Source: Brenneria goodwinii (lineage in GTDB: Bacteria; Pseudomonadota; Gammaproteobacteria; Enterobacterales; Enterobacteriaceae). Taken from it: DNA of 64,000 bases. The stretch's first letter is position 1. Each line of letters begins with the position of its first letter. The DNA lies in the NCBI RefSeq assembly GCF_002291445.1, contig NZ_CP014137.1:620001-684000 (forward strand), read 5' to 3'. The translations under genes and the position numbers were made by a program. Below the pieces are notes generated by a model. It did not search any database. It was given only the letters and a program-made list of their open reading frames with translations, and was not told where the DNA came from. This document shows positions 1 through 9,196 of this stretch, piece after piece.

Positions 1-160
1 TTACCGATTATCTGCTTATTCCGCCGCCGCAGTCTTGCAATAGCGCAGGGTTCAGGTTTCAATACGCCGTTAGGGGTGCAAAACCCCAAGTAAATCGATG
101 TTGCTCACGCATACAGCGAACAATGTTTCACCTATCCTGCGAATACCATGGAATGCCCTG
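1..160 (+). other. upstream region of cysS
   Basis: No gene is visible in this left-edge stretch. It should hold the cysS promoter. In E. coli the neighbour on this side is ppiB on the opposite strand, but none of it is recognisable here. A GC-rich inverted pair (gggt...acccc, about 73-90) lies in the likely 5' leader. No amino-acid leader peptide or T-box is seen. Confidence 0.4.
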
Positions 161-1546
161 ATGCTAAAGATTTTCAATACGCTGAGTCGCCAAAAAGAGG
201 AATTCAAACCTATCCACGCTGGTCATGTGGGGATGTATGTTTGCGGCATTACCGTTTATGACCTGTGTCATATCGGCCACGGGCGTACTTTCGTGGCATT
301 TGACGTGGTGGCGCGCTATTTACGGTATTTGGGATATTCGCTGAAATACGTGCGTAATGTGACTGATATTGATGATAAAATTATCAAGCGTGCGGCGGAA
401 AACGGTGAAACCTGCGATCGGCTGACCACCCGGATGATCGCGGAAATGCATGCCGATTTTGATGCGCTGAATATTCTGCGCCCGGATGCCGAGCCACGCG
501 CTACCCATCATATTGCGGAGATCATCGAACTGGTTGAAATACTGGTTGAACGCCGCCATGCCTATGTCGCGTCTAACGGCGACGTTATGTTTTCCGTTGA
601 TACCGCGCCGGGTTATGGCGTGCTGTCCCGTCAGGATCTGAATCAGCTCCAGGCCGGCGCCCGGGTCGAGATTACGGAAGTTAAGCGCAACCCAATGGAT
701 TTTGTCTTGTGGAAGATGTCCAAACCCGGCGAACCACATTGGTCCTCTCCGTGGGGGGAAGGCCGTCCTGGCTGGCATATCGAATGTTCTGCGATGAACT
801 GCAAGCAGTTGGGCGAACATTTTGATATTCACGGCGGGGGCTCGGACTTGATGTTCCCGCACCATGAAAATGAAATTGCCCAATCCACTTGCGCGCATGA
901 CGGCCCGTATGTGAACTATTGGATGCACTCCGGCATGGTGATGGTTGACCGGGAAAAAATGTCGAAGTCGCTCAATAACTTTTTCACCGTGCGCGACGTC
1001 CTGGCGTATTACGATCCGGAAACCGTGCGTTATTTCCTGATGTCGGGCCACTATCGCAGCCAGCTCAACTACAGTGAAGAAAATCTGAAGCAGGCGCGTT
1101 CGGCGCTGGAACGTTTATATACCGCGCTGCGCGGTACGGACGGCAGCGTGGAAGCAAAGGGCGGAGAAGAATTCGAAGCCCGTTTCCGTGAGGCGATGGA
1201 CGATGATTTCAACACCCCGGAAGCCTATTCCGTGTTGTTCGACATGGCGCGCGAGGTTAATCGTCTGAAATCGGAAGATCTGCACGCGGCTAATCAACTG
1301 GCGTCGGCGCTGCGTAATCTGGCAAAAGTCCTTGGTCTGCTGGAGCAGGATCCCGAATTGTTCCTGCAAAGCGGCGTGCAAGCGGACGATGATGATGTTA
1401 AAGAGATCGAAAGGCTGATTAAGCAGCGTAAAGATGCCCGTCAGGCAAAAGATTGGGCGTTGGCGGATGACGCGCGCGATCGGCTCAATGAGATGGGCAT
1501 TATCCTGGAGGATGGACCGCAGGGAACCACCTGGCGGCGTAAATAA
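161..1546 (+). CDS. cysS: cysteinyl-tRNA synthetase
   Basis: Class I aminoacyl-tRNA synthetase that charges tRNA-Cys in the cytoplasm. The 461-residue product has the same length as E. coli CysS and starts MLKIFNTLSRQKEEF, which is why the ATG at 161 is chosen over an in-frame ATG at 98. The HIGH signature is at residues 37-40 and the KMSKS loop lies near residue 268. The zinc-site Cys28 in MYVCGIT and the later ECSAMNC and HHENE elements are present. Convergent ybcJ and folD follow as in E. coli, and a shared terminator separates them. Identification is by strong family similarity. Confidence 0.98.
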   Translation: MLKIFNTLSRQKEEFKPIHAGHVGMYVCGITVYDLCHIGHGRTFVAFDVVARYLRYLGYSLKYVRNVTDIDDKIIKRAAENGETCDRLTTRMIAEMHADFDALNILRPDAEPRATHHIAEIIELVEILVERRHAYVASNGDVMFSVDTAPGYGVLSRQDLNQLQAGARVEITEVKRNPMDFVLWKMSKPGEPHWSSPWGEGRPGWHIECSAMNCKQLGEHFDIHGGGSDLMFPHHENEIAQSTCAHDGPYVNYWMHSGMVMVDREKMSKSLNNFFTVRDVLAYYDPETVRYFLMSGHYRSQLNYSEENLKQARSALERLYTALRGTDGSVEAKGGEEFEARFREAMDDDFNTPEAYSVLFDMAREVNRLKSEDLHAANQLASALRNLAKVLGLLEQDPELFLQSGVQADDDDVKEIERLIKQRKDARQAKDWALADDARDRLNEMGIILEDGPQGTTWRRK

Positions 1547-1622
1547 TAATCAAGCCGTTGCCATGCCTGTGGGGAAGACTGCGGGCGTGAGTGACGGGTT
1601 CTGGTTGCCCGGCGTAAAGTCT

Positions 1623-1657
1623 AAATACCGTGGATGGAATCAACCCACGGTATTTTT
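1623..1657 (+). terminator. bidirectional terminator between cysS and ybcJ
   Basis: An 11-bp perfect inverted repeat (aaataccgtgg at 1623-1633 and ccacggtattt at 1645-1655) is followed by a short T run. It has A/T tracts on both sides, so it can stop transcription from cysS and from the opposing ybcJ gene. Confidence 0.85.
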
Positions 1658-1672
1658 ATGGCGTGATGCCGA

Positions 1673-1885
1673 TCAGGCGCTCACTTCCACCGTCGCGCCG
1701 TTAAATTGTACTTTCTGTCCGGCCACGATTTTGCAGCGCTTGCGCGTTTCTGTTTGCCCGTCCACGGTGACTTCGCCTGCGGCAATGGCCAATTTGGCGG
1801 CGGCGCCGCTTTCACTCCAGCCCAGCAGTTTCAATAAATCGCACAGTTCAACGTGCGGATGCTTATCGAGATGAAAAATTTCCAT
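1673..1885 (-). CDS. ybcJ: S4-like RNA-binding protein YbcJ
   Basis: A 70-residue protein made almost entirely of an S4-type RNA-binding fold. The segment HPHVELCDLLKLLGWSESG and the later ETRKRCKIVAGQ match E. coli YbcJ closely. In E. coli it binds RNA and its exact role is unsettled. It lies 32 bp downstream of folD on the same strand and is probably cotranscribed with it. The ATG at 1885 gives the family length. Confidence 0.95.
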   Translation of the reverse strand: MEIFHLDKHPHVELCDLLKLLGWSESGAAAKLAIAAGEVTVDGQTETRKRCKIVAGQKVQFNGATVEVSA

Positions 1886-1917
1886 AATTTCCTGACTGTT
1901 ATTGCGTTGAGCGCCGC

Positions 1918-2784
1918 TTATTGCGTAGCGCTATCGTGATATTCCTCGCAAGCCTGCAAGGTATTCTGAATTAGGGTTGCCACCGTCATCGGCCCTACGC
2001 CGCCCGGTACCGGGCTGATATAAGAGGCTCTTTCCTGAGCGACATCGAACTCAACGTCACCGACGACTTTGCCGCTGTCCAGACGATTAATGCCGACATC
2101 GATCACAATCGCTCCCGGCTTGATCCATTCGCCGGGAATAAAGCCAGGTTTACCCACGGCAACCACCAGCAAATCGGCGTGTTCAATGTGGTGACGCAGA
2201 TTTTTAGTGAAGCGGTGGGTCACGGTGGTGGTACAGCCGGCCAGCAGCAGCTCCAGACTCATTGGCCGGCCGACGATATTGGATGCGCCAACCACCACGG
2301 CATTCAGACCAAAGGTATCAATATTATAGCGTTCCAGCAGCGTGACGATCCCACGCGGCGTGCAGGCGCGTAAACGCGGCGCTCGCTGGCAAAGGCGCCC
2401 GACGTTATACGGGTGGAATCCATCGACATCTTTATCGGGAGAAATGCGTTCAATCACTTTGGTGTTATCAATACTATCAGGCAGGGGAAACTGAACCAGA
2501 ATACCGTCAATCGTATTATCCGCATTGAGCTGGTCAATGAGGCCCAATAGCTCAGGCTCTGTTGTGGTGGCGGGTAAGTCATAAGAACGTGAGATGAAAC
2601 CAACTTCTTCGCAGACTTTGCGTTTGCTGGCGACATAAATCTGTGATGCGGGGTTCTCACCAACTAAGATAACTGCCAGACCCGGCGCTCGTTTCCCTTC
2701 TGCCAAACGTTGTTTTACTCGTGCAGCGACTTCGTCTTTGACCTGCTGCGCAATCGTTTTACCATCAATAATCTTTGCTGCCAT
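1918..2784 (-). CDS. folD: bifunctional methylenetetrahydrofolate dehydrogenase / cyclohydrolase
   Basis: FolD interconverts 5,10-methylene-, methenyl- and 10-formyl-tetrahydrofolate with NADP, feeding purine and formyl-Met-tRNA synthesis. The 288-residue product has the exact length of E. coli FolD. Visible landmarks are the catalytic Tyr/Lys pair in IYVASKRKVCEEVG (about 50-58), the nucleotide loop VVVGASNIVGRP in the middle and the C-terminal PVPGGVGPMT. Gene order cysS-ybcJ-folD is that of E. coli. The beta-proton active-site Lys lies in the first block. No oddities are seen. Confidence 0.98.
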   Translation of the reverse strand: MAAKIIDGKTIAQQVKDEVAARVKQRLAEGKRAPGLAVILVGENPASQIYVASKRKVCEEVGFISRSYDLPATTTEPELLGLIDQLNADNTIDGILVQFPLPDSIDNTKVIERISPDKDVDGFHPYNVGRLCQRAPRLRACTPRGIVTLLERYNIDTFGLNAVVVGASNIVGRPMSLELLLAGCTTTVTHRFTKNLRHHIEHADLLVVAVGKPGFIPGEWIKPGAIVIDVGINRLDSGKVVGDVEFDVAQERASYISPVPGGVGPMTVATLIQNTLQACEEYHDSATQ

Positions 2785-2834
2785 CTGAGATGAGATCCAT
2801 CAATTTTAAATACGGAGGGAGTGGCGCTATTTTG

Positions 2835-2966
2835 TCAGATGCTGGGCGTGCTGTCAGGTTCTGCGTCAATATAATCGTCAGAGTGGTGGCAAATCAGCCA
2901 GTTATCTTGCGTGCCGTAATCCAGCACGCTAAATCCGTCAGGGATATTTTGCCACCACTGCGTTAG
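2835..2966 (-). other. in-frame open extension after the amber stop of the DUF1835 gene
   Basis: Immediately after the TAG at 2967-2969 the same reading frame stays open for 43 codons before a TGA at 2835-2837. The translation begins LTQWWQNIPDGFSVLDYG and continues DNWLICHHSDDYIDAE; it looks protein-like (three Trp, mixed charged residues) and overlaps no other gene. It may be a lost C-terminal domain after a nonsense mutation, a rarely read-through tail, or the end of a decayed neighbouring gene that happens to be in frame. It has no ATG of its own. Confidence 0.35.
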
Positions 2967-4244
2967 CTAGGCGGTCAGCACCAACCGTTGCCGTTGTGGA
3001 TGCCAGCGCCAGCAGGGGCGGCTGCCATCAATACGTACGCCGCCAAGCCAGCGAATGGCCGGGCGGCATTGCATCCAGTCCAGACTGTTCGCCAGCAGAG
3101 CCTGACCTATCGGGGTCAGCGACAGGGTATTTGATGCCGTATCCCGAAATAGCGCGGGTTTAGGCGCCAGCCGCAGGCCGTCGATAATATCATCCAGCAT
3201 GATATCCCCCAGCCAGGGCAGAGGTTCATGCTGTTCCATCAGCCGATGAAAGAGCTGTTTATAGTTGCAGGGCCGTTCAGCCAGACAGCGCAGCACCAGC
3301 TGTTCGGTCAAGCCTAATCCATTTTTTACACAAGGAAATTCCTGACAATGGCGCCGCAGCGCCTGGGGGAAAAAGGGCAGATCGTCTGCGGCTGCGTCGG
3401 CTAAAGACAGCAGCGGCGCGGGATTATCTGCACGCAGTTGCTCCCAGAGTTGATAACCCTGGCGGCATTGCCGGGCAGTAACGGGGCGGCGCGCTTGCCA
3501 CAGCAGCAGCAGGGCCTCCGCGGGCAATTGCCCGAGTCCGAGAAAACGTCTGCTGCCCGGATAACGATCGACCGTAACCATCTCAAGCCGTGGGGCTGGG
3601 TGGGTATGAAAATGAGCCAGACAGCGCGCCAGAATCAACTGATCATAGCTGTCATGTTCAAACCACAGCACGATGCGTTGATAGTGATTGACCGCGGACA
3701 GCAGCGTACGTTCTTCCTGCTCGCGCTGCTGTAGCAGCTGTTGCTGGCTGATCCCCATCCGTGAAGCGTAGTGCGTGGCAAGAAACTCCACGCGTTTTAA
3801 CAGCCAGTCATCGCTGGCGAGCACCGGTCCCTGGCAAAACGGATCGCTGTAGGCCAGATAGTCGCCTTTGAAACCCGCCTGCTGCAGGGCATGCTGGATA
3901 TCGGAACCACAGCGGATATGTAAGGTGGAAAACGCGCGATCCGGCGGATTGCTCTGAGTATCAATCGCCGATTTCGCCTGTTCCATCGCGGCGATATGCG
4001 CTTTCAGTTTCGGCCAGCTTGGCAGCCCCAATTCCTGGGCGATGATCCATTGCGCGTCGCTCAGTTGCCCATATTGCCGGACCAACTGCGCCGGCGTCAG
4101 GCCGGGATGGTAGCGTTGAAAACGGGCAATAGCATCAGGCTGAGATTGCCGGATCGCATTACGTAACGCTTTTGCGCGTTTACGCTGCTGTTCAAGGTTA
4201 ATACGAAATGGCGAGGAGTATACAACAGGCTGGGATGATGTCAT
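2967..4244 (-). CDS. DUF1835 domain-containing protein
   Basis: A 425-residue cytoplasmic protein. Residues about 1-90 carry a helical region ending in LGLPSWPKLKAHI, a motif common in this family, and residues about 105-240 look like the DUF1835 domain (LHIRCGSDIQHAL, YSDPFCQGP, LWFEHDSYDQL). The remainder resembles the DUF3658-type C-terminal part. No biochemical role is known for the family. A Shine-Dalgarno-like AAGGGG lies just before the ATG at 4244. The gene ends with TAG, after which the frame remains open (see 2835-2966). It is transcribed towards folD. Confidence 0.75.
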   Translation of the reverse strand: MTSSQPVVYSSPFRINLEQQRKRAKALRNAIRQSQPDAIARFQRYHPGLTPAQLVRQYGQLSDAQWIIAQELGLPSWPKLKAHIAAMEQAKSAIDTQSNPPDRAFSTLHIRCGSDIQHALQQAGFKGDYLAYSDPFCQGPVLASDDWLLKRVEFLATHYASRMGISQQQLLQQREQEERTLLSAVNHYQRIVLWFEHDSYDQLILARCLAHFHTHPAPRLEMVTVDRYPGSRRFLGLGQLPAEALLLLWQARRPVTARQCRQGYQLWEQLRADNPAPLLSLADAAADDLPFFPQALRRHCQEFPCVKNGLGLTEQLVLRCLAERPCNYKQLFHRLMEQHEPLPWLGDIMLDDIIDGLRLAPKPALFRDTASNTLSLTPIGQALLANSLDWMQCRPAIRWLGGVRIDGSRPCWRWHPQRQRLVLTA

Positions 4245-4724
4245 CGTCGCGCCCCTTTTCCAAGGTCTGTGCCCGCCAATCAGACAGAAAAGGGAAGGCC
4301 GTTAAGGCATACCGTTTCATCGATCATGGGCGCAGCCCTTTCCGCGGACGAGGCGGCGTTGATCACGCCATCCGCACGTTAGCAAAGCCAACCGCCGTTT
4401 TCAATGGTTATCATGACGTCAGACGGCCCTGGCCTGACACTGTTATTTGAAAATTTAATCAATTCATCTAATCATTATTATCTTGATTTATAAATCATGG
4501 TTACTATTTTTAGATGTGAGTAAATGTTCGCCTTATAATGAAATGTGACTTGATTGTTGAAATTCAAATATATGTATTTTCATATTTTATTGTTTAGGTA
4601 TTTTATCTTTTTCACTCATCTCTTGTTCTTTTTAAATAACGACTATACTTCATTTGTTTTAATGTTTTGTTGTTCCATAACATGCTTATTGCTTAAGCAA
4701 TATGGCATATAAAGGAGTTGGGGT
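4245..4724. other. intergenic region, AT-rich
   Basis: The first 200 bases are of normal composition and the last 280 are AT-rich with long T runs, consistent with promoters for the flanking divergent genes. No RNA gene or small coding frame with a convincing ribosome-binding site is seen. Confidence 0.4.
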
Positions 4725-5762
4725 ATGAGCGTTACGAATGAACTACAGCTGGCAAAAAAAATATCATGGGGGAGCATTATCGGCGGTGTCGTAACGGTAT
4801 TAGCGGTTTCGTTATTACTGTCTACGCTTGGCACAAGTCTGGGGTTTTCGATGGTTGATCCATTGTCCGACGAGCCGGTTAACGGTGCCGGGACCACCGT
4901 CCTGATTTGGTCCGCGATTTCTATTATCATCAGCCTGGCCGCCGGGGCGTTTATCGCCGGCCGACTGGCTGCAATGGATGGCTTAATTCATGGATTTTTG
5001 GTCTGGGCAACGTCGCTTATCGTTGCTGCTATTCTCGGCAGCGCCCTGTTGGGTGGCGCGATGAAAGCAACGGGCAATGCGTTGGGGTCGGTGGCGTCGT
5101 TAACCGGGAACGTCATATCTGGCGCGGGGTCTGCTGTAGGCGGAGGCTTACAGGGGATTGCCAATATGGGCGGCAGGGCGTTTGATAACCTTAACCTGGA
5201 CACCTCGTTACAGCCTGAAGCAATGAGCAACGAAGTGGCTGCCGCGTTACGCAAAAGCAATATTGCCTCGTTGCAGCCGGAGTATATGCAAACACAGTTA
5301 GAGGGAGCCAAGGCTGAAATTGGCGAAGCGATAAAAGCGATCGCCATCAACCCAAAAAGCAGCGATGAAATTATTCAGACTCTGACTGACAAGCTGAAAA
5401 AACGCGGCGAAGCGCTGTCGAAAGATGTCGATCGCGATAGCCTGACCAAGGCGTTGTCTGACAATACCAGCATGACGCAGGAAGAAGTCAATAAAACCGT
5501 CGATAACCTGATTGAAGCCAAAAACAAGACTGTCCAGGTGGCCAATCAACGGCTGAATGATATTGAAGCCAATATCGAACAGGCGAAACAGCAATATGCC
5601 GAGCTGAAACAGCAGGCGCGCGAGGAAGCTGCTGCTGCCGCTTCAGCATTGGCTCATGCGGCGCTGTGGTCATTCTTTGCCTTGCTGATTGGCGCGGTTA
5701 TCAGCGCGCTGGCAGGGCTGTGGGGGGTGAAAACCTGCAACAGATATCTGGGCGCCAGGTAA
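4725..5762 (+). CDS. membrane protein with glycine-rich linker and coiled coil, function unknown
   Basis: A 345-residue product with three N-terminal hydrophobic segments (about 14-42, 57-80 and 88-111), a Gly/Ala-rich stretch (about 112-150), a polar central region, a predicted coiled coil (about 255-305, rich in Glu, Gln, Ala and Lys) and one C-terminal membrane segment (about 309-333). A good ribosome-binding site (aaaggag) precedes the ATG. The layout places a long soluble domain between membrane anchors, but its topology is uncertain. I do not recognise a characterised homologue. It stands alone, with a repeat element and terminator downstream. Confidence 0.75.
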   Translation: MSVTNELQLAKKISWGSIIGGVVTVLAVSLLLSTLGTSLGFSMVDPLSDEPVNGAGTTVLIWSAISIIISLAAGAFIAGRLAAMDGLIHGFLVWATSLIVAAILGSALLGGAMKATGNALGSVASLTGNVISGAGSAVGGGLQGIANMGGRAFDNLNLDTSLQPEAMSNEVAAALRKSNIASLQPEYMQTQLEGAKAEIGEAIKAIAINPKSSDEIIQTLTDKLKKRGEALSKDVDRDSLTKALSDNTSMTQEEVNKTVDNLIEAKNKTVQVANQRLNDIEANIEQAKQQYAELKQQAREEAAAAASALAHAALWSFFALLIGAVISALAGLWGVKTCNRYLGAR

Positions 5763-5789
5763 TATTGACGGCTAGTTAAAAAACGCAGC

Positions 5790-5895
5790 TATACCTTCGT
5801 TTTTCAAGCTGCATCTGCGTTGGCTGGTCAAATTCGTTTCCGACGCGTTTGTTTCTCGGCCGCCGCCTGATGCAACTCGAAATCTATTGGGTATA
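5790..5895. repeat. palindromic mobile repeat, copy A
   Basis: A 106-bp element with imperfect inverted ends: it opens tatacc...ttcaagctgcatctgcgtt and closes gcaactcgaaatctattggg followed by tata. Copies B (34224-34366) and C (43393-43461) share both ends but differ in the middle. This resembles the non-coding palindromic repeats found in many Enterobacterales genomes; it is not ERIC by sequence. Confidence 0.75.
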
Positions 5896-5898
5896 GAT

Positions 5899-5940
5899 AG
5901 GCGCCACCATGTTTTGCATTTAAACATGTGGCGCCTTTTT
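5899..5940 (+). terminator. rho-independent terminator
   Basis: A long hairpin (aggcgccaccatgttt ... aaacatgtggcgcct, with one bulge) followed by five T residues. It serves the upstream membrane-protein gene and lies immediately beyond repeat copy A. Confidence 0.85.
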
Positions 5941-6244
5941 ATTATGTATAGGAAAAAATCGTTGTCCTCATTCGTTCCCTCTGCTATCAAATTAAATGCA
6001 CTATACTATTTTATCCTTCCCGTATTCAGGCGCCGCGTTGCGATGAGTACGGATGCTTTATTTGAGTAAGCGCCGTTTGTTCTCATCTATTCGGATTCCT
6101 TGTTTTTTATCGTATTTTTGATGTTTCTCGTTTATCTCCTCCATTCTCTGGAAAGTTGTGAATAAATGGCAGGTATATAAAAGAGGAATAACAGCGATTT
6201 TTACTTCAGGAAACAACCAAATAAATAAGCCGGAGGTAAATAAA

Positions 6245-6565
6245 ATGGATATAGAAACGCGAATGATAGAGCTGATCGTCCAGTCTGGGGAAGCGCGTTC
6301 CTATTCAATGGAGGCGTTGCGTGCTTCCAGTAAAGGAGAATGGGATCGGGTAAACCAGCTATCGAAGATGGCGATAATCGCTATTCGCAAGGCTCAGGCG
6401 ATCCAGACGGAATTTATTGGCGGTAATAAAGAAAAAATCAATCTTGATCTCATCATTGTACATGCACAGGATCACCTGATGAATGCAACACTATGCCGTG
6501 AACTGGCGGAAGAGATTATTGCTCTCAGAAAAGAGTTGCATGCAGCGAAGATCAATAATAGTTAA
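6245..6565 (+). CDS. orphan PTS lactose/cellobiose-family IIA protein
   Basis: A 106-residue all-helical phosphocarrier of the ChbA/LacF family. The phosphorylated histidine lies in IIVHAQDHLMNATLCREL, the diagnostic family motif. The ATG at 6245 is chosen because of the ggagg site ten bases upstream and because it gives the family length; the frame is open further upstream to 6158. In this family IIA receives phosphate from HPr and passes it to a IIB partner. No IIB, IIC, HPr or glycosidase gene is nearby, so it either serves a remote permease or acts as a regulator. Confidence 0.85.
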   Translation: MDIETRMIELIVQSGEARSYSMEALRASSKGEWDRVNQLSKMAIIAIRKAQAIQTEFIGGNKEKINLDLIIVHAQDHLMNATLCRELAEEIIALRKELHAAKINNS

Positions 6566-6768
6566 CGCATTATCACGCTGATTTTTATATTAATTTATGT
6601 AGCGTACATTACGCCGTAAAAAATTTATAGCGTAATTTAAATAAGAATCAGCTTTTGATATGGCGGGTTTTTATTGTCATTTCCTATTAAACGATAACCT
6701 AGTGGGCGCAACAGACGCCAAATAACAGATTACAGCTGCGTTGCATTTTTGCGGGCGCTCAATCCGGC

Positions 6769-6805
6769 GCGGGTTGTTCCGTTTTTGACCGAACGGAACA
6801 ACCGC
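6769..6805 (-). terminator. strong hairpin downstream of the chemoreceptor gene
   Basis: Arms gggttgttccgtt (6771-6783) and aacggaacaacc (6792-6803) pair almost perfectly around an eight-base loop just past the stop of the minus-strand chemoreceptor. No T tract follows on that strand, so it may protect the 3' end or be an imperfect terminator. Confidence 0.45.
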
Positions 6806-6822
6806 ATCCAGAGAGCACGCGA

Positions 6823-8415
6823 TCAGGCTTGGGTAATACTCAGTGGGGAATCTGACTGAGCATCGACCTTAAACGCGGCCATGGCCATAACTAACTGTTG
6901 GGACTGCTCTTCAAGCGAGCGGGTTGCCGTCGCGGATTCTTCCACTAAAGCCGAGTTTTGCTGGGCAACCTCTTCCATCTGATTAACCGCGACGTTGATC
7001 TGATCGATGCCGTGGCTCTGCTCTTTAGACGCATTGGAAATTTCTTTCATCAGCACGTTGATGTTGATGATCTGCTCCGCAATCGCGGACATGGTTTCGT
7101 CGGCTTTGGCCGTGAGCTGAGTGCCTTCGCTAACGTGCCGGTTGGAGTCGGCGATCAGTCCGTGGATCTCTTTTGCCGCTTGGGCGCTGCGCTGCGCCAG
7201 TGTCCTGACTTCATTGGCGACTACGGCGAACCCGCGACCCTGTTCGCCGGCGCGGGCCGCTTCAACCGCCGCATTTAACGCCAGTATGTTGGTTTGAAAT
7301 GCGATTCCATCAATGACGCCAAGAATACCGGCGATGCTATTGGCGCTTTGGGAGATCTCTTTCATTTTATCCATCGCGTCCCGCACTACCTGATTACCCT
7401 GTTTGGCTATCTTCGCGACGTTTTCCGCGAGTTCATGCCCCTGTTCCGCATTATCTGCGTTGTGTTTAACGGTTGCGGTCAACTGTTCCATGCTGGCTGC
7501 GGTTTGCTCCAGCGATGAGGCGGAAATTTCCGTACGACGGGAAAGATCGTCATTGCCTAATGCAAGTTCACGGCTACCTACGTCAATTTGCAGGCATGCA
7601 TCACGAACGCGGATAACTGATTCGGCCAGAGATTGCTGCATTGTCTGCAAGGCCGCATTGAGCCGGCCCAGTTCATTGCGGCTTGGCGCGGGCACCTCTT
7701 GGGTTAAATCGCCGCAAGATACGAACTCCAGATGGTGAATAGCCGTATTGAGCGGCATAAGCAACATTTTCCGCAATACCATCCAGGCAAGTAAAATCAG
7801 AACGAATGTCAGCAGACAGCATAGCCCAATCATCAGCAGCATCTGTTTTCTGTCGCTACTGGCCGTTTGCAACTGTTCCAGTCCCGCTTTTTGGGCGTAC
7901 TCGAAAAATGTTTTATTGGCGGTATCAAATTTTGTCCCCAGAGGGGGCAGGCGGTTTTCAATTAACCAATAGTATGTCTGACTATCCTGTTTATTCAGCG
8001 CATCCAGCATGGGTTGGATGCCTTGCGCAACATATTCCTGATAGGCTTGAACAATTTCATTCGCCAGCGCCTCTCCCTGACCGGTTCCTTTAGCCGCGGC
8101 GAAAAAACGCGCTAGATCCTCTTTCGCCGCATTGGCATATTGTGCCGAACGTCCTGCCGCCGCGGCCGCATCGTCAGGCTTATTCACTTCCATGTTGCGC
8201 ACCGCAAGCGAAGCGGCAACGCGAATGCGTTGCATATTGGTATTACTGCTGGCCAGATTACCTAACTGAATTCCTTGAGTCAGGTTTACTGCGTTAAGCG
8301 ATTGGTAGCTCTTATTAATAGCAATAATACCCATTGCGCTGACGCTAAGTAATAAAAAAGCCATTAACGCCAATAAAATCAATAAACCAGTACGGATAGA
8401 TAATGCTTTTAACAT
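6823..8415 (-). CDS. methyl-accepting chemotaxis protein
   Basis: A 530-residue transmembrane chemoreceptor. It has a first membrane helix (about 8-30), a periplasmic four-helix ligand domain (about 31-190), a second membrane helix (about 193-215), a HAMP linker and a long cytoplasmic signalling hairpin whose tip reads EAARAGEQGRGFAVVANEVR, the CheA/CheW contact region. The ATG at 8415 (MLKALSIRTG) is preferred to one 18 codons upstream because it places a Tar/Tsr-like N-terminus at the membrane. The C-terminus (SPLSITQA) lacks the NWETF-type CheR/CheB tether, so adaptation would depend on other receptors. The ligand cannot be told from sequence. Confidence 0.93.
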   Translation of the reverse strand: MLKALSIRTGLLILLALMAFLLLSVSAMGIIAINKSYQSLNAVNLTQGIQLGNLASSNTNMQRIRVAASLAVRNMEVNKPDDAAAAAGRSAQYANAAKEDLARFFAAAKGTGQGEALANEIVQAYQEYVAQGIQPMLDALNKQDSQTYYWLIENRLPPLGTKFDTANKTFFEYAQKAGLEQLQTASSDRKQMLLMIGLCCLLTFVLILLAWMVLRKMLLMPLNTAIHHLEFVSCGDLTQEVPAPSRNELGRLNAALQTMQQSLAESVIRVRDACLQIDVGSRELALGNDDLSRRTEISASSLEQTAASMEQLTATVKHNADNAEQGHELAENVAKIAKQGNQVVRDAMDKMKEISQSANSIAGILGVIDGIAFQTNILALNAAVEAARAGEQGRGFAVVANEVRTLAQRSAQAAKEIHGLIADSNRHVSEGTQLTAKADETMSAIAEQIININVLMKEISNASKEQSHGIDQINVAVNQMEEVAQQNSALVEESATATRSLEEQSQQLVMAMAAFKVDAQSDSPLSITQA

Positions 8416-9196
8416 GGTGACACCTGCCTGGATGCGATAATAGAACGGATATGAGGAAGCCTTAACCATTTCATCGACGTGCGGAGGAATAACTTTAGTT
8501 AATAATATTAATGAATGCCGACGTTTAAAAAATCAAAAATAAATTTATATCTATTTGAATTTTAATGAATAAATATATATAACTGATTTTATTTCTATAG
8601 ATTTTTTGCATTTGATTTTTCCTTCAAAATAGTATCCACCGCAGAAGGAGTAATTCGGGGCAGTAAATGGCAATGGGAAACTTATGCTAAATCCAAACAA
8701 TCACTGCCAAAGAATGAAGGGTAACTGATGTTAACAATTGCTCATTTTTTTTTCTTAGAGGTGAGGGCATTTCACTTTTGGTTGCGGTGACGCCAAATTG
8801 ACTCCGAACGATTCGTATTCTCTCCCATTTCCTGCGGCATCCACACAACCCGCAACGACCTGTGTTTATGCTAATTGTATGTTTTAATTATTAAATTATG
8901 TTTTTAACAGATTGATTTAACATGATTTTTCATCTATTTGCCTTTTTCGGCATCTAGGCGTGACGCTGGCTAAAGAAGACCGGTTTCACCGGTAAAGTAT
9001 AAAAGTTCAGTTTCCTGACGTCTTTTCTCTAATAACACGGTTTATTTTCGAGTTAGGTAACCTAATGATCAAAAATAAAAAGAAATCAAGAGGAAGAGAA
9101 TGGGAGATTGAAAAATAAGGTTTTTAGGTTATCATCACATCGTAATATTCTGTCAGTATATCTTCTCAAAATATGTAAAATATAAAAGGTGTAAAA
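8416..9196. other. long AT-rich intergenic region
   Basis: About 780 bases lie between the divergent chemoreceptor and O-methyltransferase genes. The composition is strongly AT-rich from about 8500 to 9190. No reading frame with a credible start and no clear RNA gene is seen. The length and base bias suit acquired DNA and an H-NS-bound promoter region, which is an inference. Confidence 0.4.

Noticed and set aside
320..1051. A 243-codon minus-strand frame inside cysS
   Set aside because: It is the antisense shadow of a highly conserved gene, has no ribosome-binding site and no family resemblance.
5941..6069. Small protein after the terminator at 5899-5940
   Set aside because: The frame lacks a ribosome-binding site and begins directly behind a strong terminator.
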